Source: an uncultured Anaerolineae bacterium | GTDB taxonomy: Bacteria; Chloroflexota; Anaerolineae; Anaerolineales; Villigracilaceae | Reading direction: 5' to 3' | Length of the DNA stretch: 64,000 nt | Assembly (NCBI GenBank): GCA_903838415.1 | Contig: CAILYI010000198.1 | Span: forward strand, 1 to 64,000 | Shown here: in pieces, positions 15,552 to 24,120 of the stretch | Position numbering within the stretch: position 1 is the stretch's first letter | Layout: the number at the start of each line of letters is the position of its first letter | Program-made: the position numbers and the translations under genes | Notes under the pieces: model-generated | What the model was told of the DNA's origin: nothing | Databases searched by the model: none | What the model saw: the letters and a program-made list of their open reading frames with translations, nothing else

Positions 15552-17968
15552 AACACCGCCCCATCCTTTTCACCCTGTGGACAGCACAAGGGCTGGCCGC
15601 GCTTGTTTGGCTGTTCATTCTGCCAACGGACGCAGAAAACGGGCTTTTGTTCGGATTTTCGGCCTCGCGCCTGGCGCTAATCGGATTGATGCTCGTGCTG
15701 ACTGGCGCGTCCGCCGCCATGACCTGGTTCTCCCGCCGGGATAATTTCGACCTCCCGGAAAAAATCCTTTCTCCCCTCTTCCCGCTTTCCACGATCGTGA
15801 CAATTTCCGCCCCGGCAGCGATTCTGATCCTGCGCGCGCTCGGAAAAACGTCCGGATTCATCTTCACCGCCTACGCGGATCGTCTCGCCCCGCTGGCTTT
15901 CTGGCTAACACTTTCCGCGCTGGAATTTGCCATTGTTTATTCGCAGAATCAGAACCCCGGAGATAAAACACTCCCCACTCCGCGCTTTTACCGACTTACT
16001 TTTATCTCCATGCTTGCCCTTGCGCTCATCACCGCCTTCATCCTTATCACGCGCCTCGGCCTGACGCGCTACAACGACGGCTCCTGGGGCACGCCAACCA
16101 CGCCCCTGCTCGAATGGCACATTTTCCTGGCGCTGATTGCCAGCCTGACCTTTCTGTCGTTCGAAACGCGCTGGAAATGGCTCCAAAAAGACAAATTTAC
16201 TGCTGCGCTGATTTACATTTTCACCTGTTTTCTCTGGCTGGCTCAACCCATTCTGCCCGGCTACTTCGCCACTCCGCCGCGCGCGCCCAACTTTGAAATT
16301 TATCCATTTTCTGACGCGCTGATCTATGCCCAATATGCCCAATCCGCGCTGGTGGGAAACGGCTTCATGTGGCCGGACGTGCCTACCCGTCCGCTGTACA
16401 TCACCTTCATCACCTGGCTGCATGTTCTCGCAGGACAGGATTACATCCGCGTCATTTTTCTGCAAACGCTGGTGCTGGCGGCTTTCCCTGCAGTGCTCTA
16501 CCTGCTCGGCAAGGAAGTGGCGGGCCGCCCGCTCGGGCTGGGATTGGCGCTGCTGGCCACCTTCCGCGACCTGACCGCTAATCTGGCCGCGCCATTTGCG
16601 CTGAATTACACCTATTCCAAGTTATTTTTCTCCGAAATTCCTGCCGCGCTGCTGCTCAGTCTGTTCACGCTGATGATGGTGCGCTGGATGAGACAGCCCA
16701 AACCAGCCTGGTATCCCCTGCTCGCCGGTGGAATTCTTGGACTGAGCGCCTTGATTCGACTGCAAAGCGCTGTTTTGCTGGCGGCGGTCATCCCGATCAG
16801 CTTTTTTGTCATCAGCAGCCGCAAAAAGTGGCTGACAGGCTCCGCGCTGTTGGTTCTCGGTCTGACGCTGGCGCTCATCCCCTGGCTGGCGCGCAACTTC
16901 CGCGCCACGGGCGGGCTTGTACTCGACAATCCCATCTCGCAGACCATGGTCCTGGCCCGGCGCTGGGGCGGCGACAACGGCAACCAGATCTTTCCGCACC
17001 TGCCCGGCGAAGGCGACGCGCAGTATTCCAGCCGCATGACCCGGCAGGCGCTGCAAAGCCTGAAAAACAACCCGCAGCGCATCCTGGGTTCGGCCGTAAA
17101 TCACTTTTTCAACAACGAAATCGGCAACTTGCTCGTCTTTCCACTGCGTGACCAGCTCAATAGCCCCGGCGAACTGCTCTGGCCCAAACACGCTTTCTGG
17201 CAAAGCTGGAACAGCCAGCCCTCGGCGGGGCAACTTCCGGTCATCGCGTTTTATCTGACGCTTTTCGGTCTTGGCCTGGCCACCGCATGGCACAAAAACG
17301 GCCTGCTCGGGCTGCTGCCGCTCGGACTCAGCCTGATCTACAACGCCTGGACAGCGCTCTTCCTCAGTTCCGGTGACCGTTTCCTCGTCCCGCTGGATTG
17401 GGCCGCGTATTTATATCTTTTCCTCGGATTGCTGACTCTCGTCAGCCTGATCTTAAGGGACAATGTCGCAGCCTGGATTTTTGCCCGTTTCAACGGCGAG
17501 ACAGGCAGCGGGGAGTCTGTTCCCGTTTCATGGCACGGAATTTTTCTCACCGGCACCGTCATCCTGTTGCTCGGAGCCTCCATCCCGCTGACAGAATCCG
17601 CCTTTCCCCAAAAATACGCCCTGCTAAGCGCGCCGAAGGTACCCGTTTCCGGGACGGGTATCGCCACATCGACAGACATCAGCTTGCATGGACGCGCCAT
17701 CTATCCGCGCTGGTATGACGCGGGCGAAGGCGAGCCGGGCACGGCCAAACTGGGCTACGGCAAAGCGGACGAAGCACGGCTGGTGTTTTTCCTGGTCGGT
17801 GAGCGCAACACGTTGGTCATCTTCCCATTAAGCTCCGCGCCAAAGTTTTTCCCAAACACCTCCGACGTGACGATCACCGGCACGCAGGCGGATGGCTATG
17901 TCCAGGCGCACAGCGCGAACGTGTCAAAAGATGGGAAATCTTTCAGCTATAACGGCGAAGGGCAATAA
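15548..17968 (+). CDS. Polytopic membrane protein, GT-C glycosyltransferase-like
   Basis: 806 residues with more than a dozen hydrophobic segments and a soluble C-terminal tail of about 120 residues. The architecture and the loop IYPFSDALIYAQYAQ followed by RPLYITFITWLHVLAG resemble GT-C (PMT/GT39-like) enzymes that use polyprenyl-phosphate sugars at the outer membrane face. The acidic first-loop motif is only partly matched, so substrate and activity are uncertain. It is coupled to the ACT gene by an ATGA overlap and is 2 bp from the next GT-C-like gene, suggesting a small operon for surface glycan assembly. Confidence 0.7.
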   Translation: MKHRPILFTLWTAQGLAALVWLFILPTDAENGLLFGFSASRLALIGLMLVLTGASAAMTWFSRRDNFDLPEKILSPLFPLSTIVTISAPAAILILRALGKTSGFIFTAYADRLAPLAFWLTLSALEFAIVYSQNQNPGDKTLPTPRFYRLTFISMLALALITAFILITRLGLTRYNDGSWGTPTTPLLEWHIFLALIASLTFLSFETRWKWLQKDKFTAALIYIFTCFLWLAQPILPGYFATPPRAPNFEIYPFSDALIYAQYAQSALVGNGFMWPDVPTRPLYITFITWLHVLAGQDYIRVIFLQTLVLAAFPAVLYLLGKEVAGRPLGLGLALLATFRDLTANLAAPFALNYTYSKLFFSEIPAALLLSLFTLMMVRWMRQPKPAWYPLLAGGILGLSALIRLQSAVLLAAVIPISFFVISSRKKWLTGSALLVLGLTLALIPWLARNFRATGGLVLDNPISQTMVLARRWGGDNGNQIFPHLPGEGDAQYSSRMTRQALQSLKNNPQRILGSAVNHFFNNEIGNLLVFPLRDQLNSPGELLWPKHAFWQSWNSQPSAGQLPVIAFYLTLFGLGLATAWHKNGLLGLLPLGLSLIYNAWTALFLSSGDRFLVPLDWAAYLYLFLGLLTLVSLILRDNVAAWIFARFNGETGSGESVPVSWHGIFLTGTVILLLGASIPLTESAFPQKYALLSAPKVPVSGTGIATSTDISLHGRAIYPRWYDAGEGEPGTAKLGYGKADEARLVFFLVGERNTLVIFPLSSAPKFFPNTSDVTITGTQADGYVQAHSANVSKDGKSFSYNGEGQ

Positions 17969-17970
17969 GC

Positions 17971-19686
17971 ATGGGGCCTAAATGGCTGAAAACCGGTTTG
18001 GCTAATGCCATCCCTGCGCTCTTGCTACTGACCAGCGGTGCAGTTTTATTTTCATCCAGCGGCAGAGATGACGCGCATATCACTTATTGGGCGGCCTACG
18101 CCATTTCTCATTTCGGCAAAATCGTCAATTACTCGGGGGAATTCGTCGAACAGAGTTCGAGCCTGCTGCAAGTGCTGTTCTTGGCTACAATAAACCGGCT
18201 AACCGGCTTTAATATCGTCACACTCGGAAAACTTTCGTCCATCATCTTTGGCAGCGCCATTTTACCGCTGACCTATTTTCTGACGCGCGAGACAAAAAAC
18301 GCCAGGATTGGGATTTATGCCACTCTGATCATTTGCCTGTCCACACCGCTGGTTTATTGGTCTTTCAGCGGTATGGAATCAACGCTGACAGCGCTGATCC
18401 TGCTATTGACGATTTTCTTTCTTGGGAAGATTCTGTCTCAAAAAAGATCTGTCGGAAACCTGATCTGGGCCTTTTTTTGGATTTTCCTGCTCGAAATCTC
18501 CCGCCCTGAAATGCCCGTACTGGTTATTAGCGCGCTTTCCAGCCTTTCAATTTTCCTTTTGTCTTTTCGATCGCGCAGAGAGAAGTTCAGCATTGCCGGA
18601 ACCGCCGCTCTATTGACGGTCATCGCCGCGGCAGGTTTTGGCCTACTCGCCGGATTTCGTTGGTGGTATTTCCACTCCTTTTTCCCGCAACCTGTCATCG
18701 CCAAATCAAGCCACATTCAACTGGAAACCATCCGTCAGGGAATCAATTATTTTACAAATTTCCTTTCCAACCCGGGGAATTTCATCCTGGCAGTTCTGGC
18801 CGCCGTTGGAATGGGCTTGACCATTTTCGGTTTTTTCCGCCGCGATATTCTGAACATTACGCTGTTGCTGGCCGGGGTGATTCTGGCTGGTTATACGGCG
18901 TTCATCATCGTTTCTGGTGGCGATTGGATGGAGGGCGGGCGTTTTTTTGTCCCAATCATTCCGCTGGCCGGGATTTTTGCCGCGATGACACTTGAACGCT
19001 TTCTGAAAGAAAAAAGGCTCGCGCTTTTGGCGATTGGCGCCGTCATGCTGATTCAATTTATTGGTCTGATCCAGTTCTCTCACACATTTTCCACCGGCGT
19101 CAGCCTTGGAACCAAAACCGATTTAAATGTCAATAACCTTGATAAATTCTCCACTTTTGAGCTACACAACCAGGTCAACCTGCGCGATATTCCGCTTTAC
19201 ACTTTTCTGGACAAGACAACACAGGCGATTATTGCCGCCAAAAAAGACAAAGTGATTTTATTGAGCGGACAAATGGGTTTTGTCCCTTATCATCTTGCGC
19301 AAAAATATTTCGGTCAGATCATGATTATTGACAGGCGTGGTTTGGCCGACCGACGAGTAACAGATTGTGAGCTCACCACGAACATTCCCAGGTCCGCGAC
19401 AGGCATTAAATTCACCTATGCCTTTTTCTTTGACCATCTGTCAGACTTCGAATCCTGCCAGATTCCCGCGCCGGACATTATTTTCGATATCGGTTCGTTG
19501 AAAGCGGCTGAATTATCAAATGATTATGTCATTGCCTACCAACAACAAGGCCAGGTCAATTTTCAGACACTGTGGCAACAGGCTCCGCTCGATGCAAGCG
19601 CCTTTATCATCGTCAGGCGGGAGTATATGAAAACCCTGGGCTTATCCGGCACCGTAAGCTATGATTTCAATCAAGGTACCCGGTAG
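17971..19686 (+). CDS. GT-C family membrane glycosyltransferase (AftB/terminal mannosyltransferase-like)
   Basis: 571 residues, about ten membrane helices followed by a soluble C-terminal domain. The first external loop carries RDDAHITYWAA and then VNYSGEFVEQSSSLLQVL, matching the DDAYIxxRYA...GExVEGxxSPLW pattern of GT-C transferases related to arabinofuranosyl/mannosyl transferases. A later GGDWMEGGRFFVPIIPL matches a second conserved loop. The paired Asp residues are the likely catalytic acids. The donor would be a polyprenyl-phosphate sugar; the acceptor is unknown. It directly follows the other GT-C-like gene and is followed by a hairpin terminator. Confidence 0.8.
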   Translation: MGPKWLKTGLANAIPALLLLTSGAVLFSSSGRDDAHITYWAAYAISHFGKIVNYSGEFVEQSSSLLQVLFLATINRLTGFNIVTLGKLSSIIFGSAILPLTYFLTRETKNARIGIYATLIICLSTPLVYWSFSGMESTLTALILLLTIFFLGKILSQKRSVGNLIWAFFWIFLLEISRPEMPVLVISALSSLSIFLLSFRSRREKFSIAGTAALLTVIAAAGFGLLAGFRWWYFHSFFPQPVIAKSSHIQLETIRQGINYFTNFLSNPGNFILAVLAAVGMGLTIFGFFRRDILNITLLLAGVILAGYTAFIIVSGGDWMEGGRFFVPIIPLAGIFAAMTLERFLKEKRLALLAIGAVMLIQFIGLIQFSHTFSTGVSLGTKTDLNVNNLDKFSTFELHNQVNLRDIPLYTFLDKTTQAIIAAKKDKVILLSGQMGFVPYHLAQKYFGQIMIIDRRGLADRRVTDCELTTNIPRSATGIKFTYAFFFDHLSDFESCQIPAPDIIFDIGSLKAAELSNDYVIAYQQQGQVNFQTLWQQAPLDASAFIIVRREYMKTLGLSGTVSYDFNQGTR

Positions 19687-19731
19687 AAGCAAGTCGTTTT
19701 CCATCTGACGCCCGAAGCTGGATTAAAACCA

Positions 19732-19762
19732 ACCAGCCGCCGAGAAGTTTTCGGCGGCTGGT
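19732..19762. terminator. GC-rich hairpin terminator between convergent genes
   Basis: A perfect 12-bp GC-rich stem (19732-19743 with 19751-19762) encloses a 7-base loop. It lies 45 bp after the GT-C gene and 19 bp after the Nramp-like stop on the other strand. U tracts on both sides are only moderate. Confidence 0.75.
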
Positions 19763-19781
19763 CAAGTTTCAAGTCAAGATT

Positions 19782-21062
19782 TTAGAAAAACACCGATACA
19801 ACGGTAAAGATTGAGGCGATCACAATCAGCACCGAGCAAACAATGGAAAACCATTTCTGGAAAGGGTTATTGGCAAATTCGCCCATCAGCGTCCGATCAC
19901 TGGTCAGCTTAATAAGGAAGTAGAACACGAGCGGCAAAGCCACGGCGTTGATAATCTGCGTGACAAGGGCTACCTGAAAGAGCGACACATTTGAAAAGAT
20001 GACGAACGTGGTCGCAACCACCAACTGAACCATATACAGGATGTAGAAGGTTTTGCTTTTCTTGAAGGAATCGTCCAGGCCGCCGGAAACACCAAAAAAC
20101 TCGGCAAAAGCATAAGCGGTGGAGAGTGAGACCACAACCAGCCCCATAAAGCCCGCGTTCAAGATGCCAAGCGCAAAGAGTTTTCCAGCCAATTCACCGG
20201 CAAAAGGCTTGATGGCCAGCGCAGCCTGTTCCCCGGAAGTCAGCACCACGCCATTGACAAACAAAGTTCCAGCGGTTGCCACGATCATGAAAAACGAGAA
20301 AAAATCCGTCAGGAATGCGCCCCAATAAGTTTCCAACTGGGATAGCCCGACCTTGCCTTTTTCAATTTTCTTGTCAAAGGCAAAACTGCTGACAAAAAAT
20401 TGGCCCCAGGGCGTGATGGTTGTCCCAAGTACGCCCATGCCAATGATCAAGTAATCGCGCAGATAGGACTGCGTAAAATTCACTCCGTGTGGATAAAGCA
20501 AGTTGCTGGTAGCCAGCCCCCAATCCGGTTTGGCTTTGATGGCCGAAAAGATGTAGGCCAAAAAGAACAGGCAGGCCAGCAGCATGATATTTTGGGTCAT
20601 TTTATAACTGCCGCGCGTGACGATCAAAAAGGAAACCAGCACAATGGCAATAATCGCCGGGATGGGCGAGATGTTAAACATCACACTCGTGGTCTTAACC
20701 GCAGAAATTTCAGTCACCAGGGTGCCGATATTTGCAATCAACAAAGCGCCGAACATAAATAATGCCGCGCGAACCCCATATCGCTCACGGATCAGGTCCG
20801 CCAGGCCGCGGCGAGTGATAATCGTCAGACGCATGCCCATTTCCTGCGTAATTGCCAGCAGGAGCGTGATGATAGGCAGCAGGAACAGGATGGGGTAGCC
20901 GAGCTTCGCCCCGGCGATGGAGTAAGTCGCCACGCCACCGGCATCGTTATCCGCCATGGCGGTGATCGTCGCCGGGCCAAACACGGAAAGGAAAAGCAAT
21001 ACTTTTTTCCACAAACCGGAAAAAAAGCCCCGGTTGTTATTGATAAAGAGTTCATTCTTCAT
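19782..21062 (-). CDS. Nramp-family transporter of the Mg-type (NRMT-like) branch
   Basis: 426 residues, about eleven membrane helices. The Nramp fold is clear, but the metal site differs from manganese/iron Nramps. In helix 1 the canonical DPGN is D-A-G-G (residues 40-43). In helix 6 the canonical M-P-H is T-P-W (Thr217, Pro218, Trp219), so the transition-metal methionine and the histidine are both lost. Loss of this methionine is known for Nramp-related magnesium transporters. It lies 18 bp downstream of an MgtE_N/CBS protein and under an M-box riboswitch, which supports magnesium as substrate. That assignment is inference; the fold itself is secure. Confidence 0.85.
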   Translation of the reverse strand: MKNELFINNNRGFFSGLWKKVLLFLSVFGPATITAMADNDAGGVATYSIAGAKLGYPILFLLPIITLLLAITQEMGMRLTIITRRGLADLIRERYGVRAALFMFGALLIANIGTLVTEISAVKTTSVMFNISPIPAIIAIVLVSFLIVTRGSYKMTQNIMLLACLFFLAYIFSAIKAKPDWGLATSNLLYPHGVNFTQSYLRDYLIIGMGVLGTTITPWGQFFVSSFAFDKKIEKGKVGLSQLETYWGAFLTDFFSFFMIVATAGTLFVNGVVLTSGEQAALAIKPFAGELAGKLFALGILNAGFMGLVVVSLSTAYAFAEFFGVSGGLDDSFKKSKTFYILYMVQLVVATTFVIFSNVSLFQVALVTQIINAVALPLVFYFLIKLTSDRTLMGEFANNPFQKWFSIVCSVLIVIASIFTVVSVFF

Positions 21063-21080
21063 TTTAGGCCTGCTTTCAAG

Positions 21081-22337
21081 TTAGCGATAGAAACGCGGCA
21101 GGCGCTTCTTCCAGGCCGTCGGGATGATTTTATCGAGCGCATCATCCGCGGTGACGATGCCATGGATGATGTTTTCCTCATCCACCACCGGAACCGCCAG
21201 CAAATCATACTTGGTAATGATCTGTGCCACTTCATCCTGCTCATCCAGCGTATTGACCGTTTTGACGCGATCGTCCATGAATTCGCTGACCAAGGTCGCA
21301 GGTTCAGCAAATATAAGGTCGGTCAGCGAAAAAACGCCCAGCAAGTGGCTATCGATATCGGTCACGTAGACATAAATTAACGTGTCAATATCTGAGGCGG
21401 TTTCGCGCAAAAGCCGAATGGCTTGCTCGGCGGTCACATCCGGTGGGACAACCGCATAGTCGGTGGTCATGATGCCACCCGCGGAATCTTCGGGGAAGGT
21501 CAGCAAATGGCGCACGTCATCGGCTTCTTCTTTTTCCATTAAGGAGACCAGGCGCCGGCTGCGCTCAACCGGGAGTTCAGCGAGCAAGTCAGCCGCTTCA
21601 TCTGGTTCCATTTCTTCCAGCACATCCGCCGCGCGCTCGTCATCCATATCTTCGATCAGGCTGACCTGAAAGTCCGTTTCGACCTGCTCAAGGGCGTCAG
21701 CCACCTGCTCGACGTTCATCGAGTCGAGGAATTGACCGGATTCCAATTTGTTCAGGTCGCTCAAAATTTCAGCCAAATCTGCCGGATGCAAATCAGCCAA
21801 ACTCTCCGCCGGAACGCGTAAACGCATGAACTGGTCATGATGCAACAATTCCACGTTATCCCATGAAATGAAGTTTTTCGGCATACGCAGGCGCAAACCA
21901 GTGGCAATCGCGTTGGTCATGCGCTCCAATCCCACCCGGCGCAGAATCCCCATCATGCCCACTTCCACATTGCTGACATACAACGTCCCGTTGATGCGCA
22001 CCAGTTCCAAATCGTTCACGCGCACCACGCGGGCGCCATCCGTATCGATGATTTGTTTGTCAAGGACATCACGTGAAAGATAAATATCAGCATCGGTCAT
22101 CCCGTAGGATGGCAAATCTTCCACGTGGCACTTCAGCGGAATAGCCGGAGCAAAAAGCGACATGACCGTGGAGTACGGAATAATCTGCTTCTCGCCGCGA
22201 CGATCAATCACCAGCGCATCCACCACCGGGTGCGGGAATTCCGCCAATTCGCGCGCAATCACATCGTCCAATTTTCCAACATAGTTGCCGTCCAAATCAG
22301 TGATGGTGCGGCCCAGGATTTCACTCAAAAAAGCCAT
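21081..22337 (-). CDS. PRC-barrel / MgtE_N / CBS protein without the MgtE channel
   Basis: 418 residues. Two PRC-barrel-like segments (about 1-75 and 85-150; ILGRTITDLDGNYVGKLDDV) are followed by a superhelical MgtE_N domain (about 185-285; LHPADLAEILSDL, EMEPDEAADLLAELP) and a CBS pair (about 290-410; IMTTDYAVVPPD, DDRVKTVNTLDEQDE). In MgtE these cytosolic domains sense Mg2+ and gate the channel. Here the five-helix channel is absent, and a separate Nramp-like transporter follows 18 bp on. I infer that this is the Mg sensor of a split system. The ATG at 22337 has GGAGG 5 bp upstream; longer in-frame extensions run into the leader RNA. Confidence 0.88.
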   Translation of the reverse strand: MAFLSEILGRTITDLDGNYVGKLDDVIARELAEFPHPVVDALVIDRRGEKQIIPYSTVMSLFAPAIPLKCHVEDLPSYGMTDADIYLSRDVLDKQIIDTDGARVVRVNDLELVRINGTLYVSNVEVGMMGILRRVGLERMTNAIATGLRLRMPKNFISWDNVELLHHDQFMRLRVPAESLADLHPADLAEILSDLNKLESGQFLDSMNVEQVADALEQVETDFQVSLIEDMDDERAADVLEEMEPDEAADLLAELPVERSRRLVSLMEKEEADDVRHLLTFPEDSAGGIMTTDYAVVPPDVTAEQAIRLLRETASDIDTLIYVYVTDIDSHLLGVFSLTDLIFAEPATLVSEFMDDRVKTVNTLDEQDEVAQIITKYDLLAVPVVDEENIIHGIVTADDALDKIIPTAWKKRLPRFYR

Positions 22338-22447
22338 AACTACCTCCGTTAGGCATTGAAAAGATCCAATTAAACGGGAGCCAAGGCTCTCAGGTGAATT
22401 GGTCAATCCAATGCAGTTCTTGTAGATCACTTCGAAGGCAACAAAAA

Positions 22448-22472
22448 CCGCCCTCGCTTGTGGCAAGGACGG
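22448..22472 (-). terminator. Second leader terminator upstream of the Mg module
   Basis: On the minus strand CCGTCCTTGC (22472-22463) pairs with GCGAGGGCGG (22457-22448, two G-U pairs), followed by TTTTTGT. It lies 110 bp upstream of the MgtE_N/CBS ATG, so it must be bypassed for expression and is an attenuator, not an operon end. Confidence 0.85.
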
Positions 22473-22577
22473 CATTTCTCAAGTTTGCACTCACTTTCCC
22501 CGAATGGTTGAAAGAACGTGAGAATCTACGCTCCACGAAACCGAAGGAAAGTGCGTGCCTGAGCAAACTTCATGCCG
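22463..22577 (-). promoter_or_regulatory. Unassigned structured leader element (possible second riboswitch)
   Basis: On the minus strand a long interrupted stem can form: CGGCAT (22577-22572) with ATGCCG (22475-22470), AAGTTTGC (22570-22563) with GCAAACTT (22488-22481), and CACTTTCC (22553-22546) with GGAAAGTG (22499-22492), capped by a ~45-base apical region. Its basal 3' strand shares three bases with the 5' strand of the terminator at 22448-22472, so the two could be alternatives. I do not recognise it as M-box, yybP-ykoY or another known class. Short local hairpins also lie between it and the M-box terminator (22578-22680). Confidence 0.6.
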
Positions 22578-22679
22578 TATTGCCAGTGCAACAGTAGACC
22601 TTGTCTAGAACTATCAGCGTCCACGCACAAACCTCCTTCTCATCCGCGCTTTAAATTTGGCAAAACCAGGCGCGGCGGC

Positions 22680-22712
22680 AAAAAGAAACCTCCCGTCCCT
22701 AGGACAGGAGGT
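22680..22712 (-). terminator. M-box expression-platform terminator
   Basis: On the minus strand an 11-bp stem (22712-22702 with 22698-22688, one G-U) is followed by TTTCTTTTT. Its 5' strand ACCTCCTG (22712-22705) is also complementary to CAGGAGGT (22751-22744) at the 3' end of the aptamer, giving the alternative antiterminator. Confidence 0.92.
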
Positions 22713-22743
22713 AGATCAAATGCGCGCCAAAACGAGCCTATCC

Positions 22744-22906
22744 ACCTCCTGGTTTAGCTTTGGCACTGCGCGTCGTAGGGAAATATGCTTCCCAGCCACT
22801 TTGAGTAAAGCCTTAATCCGGCCTTACCTGGTATACCCTTTGGCGTCTTTCGACGTTTCAGGACAATGGCCTGTGTACCTTGCAGCCGCCTGGCCTAACG
22901 AGGGTT
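22744..22906 (-). promoter_or_regulatory. M-box (ykoK) magnesium riboswitch aptamer
   Basis: On the minus strand the conserved M-box blocks occur in order: CGTTAGGCCAGGCGGCTGC at the 5' end, CGTCGAAAGACGCCAAAGGG in the core, and CAGTGCCAAAGCTAAA at the 3' end. They closely match the Bacillus mgtE leader as I recall it. M-boxes bind several Mg2+ ions, close P1 and turn expression off. Here P1 closure would release the terminator strand at 22705-22712 and stop transcription. The element precedes the PRC/MgtE_N/CBS gene and the Nramp-like gene, linking both to magnesium. Confidence 0.93.
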
Positions 22907-22920
22907 CAATTTACTCGGTT

Positions 22921-22949
22921 ACTATACTCCCATGTTAAAGAAACGTCAA
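22921..22949 (-). promoter_or_regulatory. Sigma-70 promoter of the magnesium module
   Basis: On the minus strand TTGACG (22949-22944), a 17-bp spacer and TATAGT (22926-22921). Transcription would start about 8 bp before the M-box, the expected arrangement. Confidence 0.85.
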
Positions 22950-23079
22950 GAATATTAAAGAATGTGACAGGCCTTGTATTGAGTTTGCAAGGCAATTATT
23001 TTTGGAAAATCCGCCCCTTGCGCTTTGATCGAACACCCGGTATCGTTGTCCAATCCACCCGCAGCCAGGAGCACGTTTA

Positions 23080-24120
23080 ATGAAAATTTTCTACTCTGAT
23101 GCTCATCTCCAGCACAACCCGCCGTTTGAAATATTCGACGGCGGAGAAAAAATCCCCAATTTCGAAGTCCCAGAACGCGCCGAACGAATTCTCAGCGCCT
23201 TAAAAGCCACCAGTTGGGCAGAAATCCTGACACCCGAAGATTTTGGGCTCGAACCGATTCTCGCCATCCACGATGCCAATTACATTGACTTTTTGCGCCA
23301 CGCGTATGATGAATGGCTGCTTTCCGCCACTGATGCCGATTACGAAAAAACCGCTCTGCTCCCGGCTACTTTTCCACCAGCGGGCTGGCGCAGACACGTC
23401 CCAAAATCGCTGCTGGGCAGAGCTGGCTATTACATGATGGATCTTTCGGCTCCGATCGTTGCCGGGACTTACCCCGCGGCGCTGGCCTCGGCCAACTGCG
23501 CCTTGAGCGGAGCGAAAACCCTGTCCACAAACCCAACTGCAACCGCCGCATTTGCTTTGTGCCGTCCGCCCGGTCATCATGCCGGGAAAGCCAACTGCGG
23601 CGGATATTGCTATATCAACAACGCCGCCGTCGCCGCCAACTGGCTGGCGAAACTGGGGAAAACCGCCCTGCTCGATATCGACTTCCACGCCGGGAACGGC
23701 ACGCAGGATATTTTCTACCAGCGCGCTGACGTGTTGACCATCTCCATTCACGGTGATCCTGATTTCGAGTATCCCTACTTTTGCGGCTATACCGATGAAA
23801 CCGGCGCAGGCGCGGGACAGGGCTTCCACCGCAATTTTCCGCTGGCTGCCGGAGCGGATGACGTTATCTATAACGCGGCGCTCAGCGAGGCGTTAGGGTT
23901 GATAAGAACTTTCGGGGCGCGCTATCTGGTCGTTTCCGCCGGAATGGATCTGTTTGACGGCGATCCGCTCGGGAAATTCAAAGTCAGCCGGGCTGGAATC
24001 GCTCGTATCGGCCACGAAATCGCGGCTTTGAAACTCCAAACCCTGATTGTCATGGAAGGCGGGTACAATAACGCCGCTTTGGGAAAAAACATGGTGACTT
24101 TTTTGGAGAATTTCGCATGA
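23080..24120 (+). CDS. Histone-deacetylase-family hydrolase (acetylpolyamine amidohydrolase type)
   Basis: 346 residues. Zinc-dependent deacetylase. Key residues are visible: the tandem histidines His166-His167 in RPPGHHA, the zinc ligands Asp201 and His203 in DIDFHAGNGT, and Asp295 in DGDPLG. GYCYINNAAVAA and the long N-terminal section with an acidic loop resemble bacterial acetylpolyamine amidohydrolases more than acetoin-utilisation AcuC, but substrate cannot be fixed from sequence. AGGAG lies 8 bp before the ATG. The stop overlaps the GDPD start by 4 bases (ATGA). Confidence 0.9.
   Translation: MKIFYSDAHLQHNPPFEIFDGGEKIPNFEVPERAERILSALKATSWAEILTPEDFGLEPILAIHDANYIDFLRHAYDEWLLSATDADYEKTALLPATFPPAGWRRHVPKSLLGRAGYYMMDLSAPIVAGTYPAALASANCALSGAKTLSTNPTATAAFALCRPPGHHAGKANCGGYCYINNAAVAANWLAKLGKTALLDIDFHAGNGTQDIFYQRADVLTISIHGDPDFEYPYFCGYTDETGAGAGQGFHRNFPLAAGADDVIYNAALSEALGLIRTFGARYLVVSAGMDLFDGDPLGKFKVSRAGIARIGHEIAALKLQTLIVMEGGYNNAALGKNMVTFLENFA

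Noticed and set aside
22338-22475. N-terminal extension of the MgtE_N/CBS protein
   Set aside because: The added residues would be encoded by the terminator and leader RNA; GGAGG 5 bp before the ATG at 22337 marks the real start.
21124-22597. Several + strand open frames across the magnesium module
   Set aside because: They are short, overlap conserved - strand coding sequence or the riboswitch, and encode repetitive Ser/Arg-rich products.
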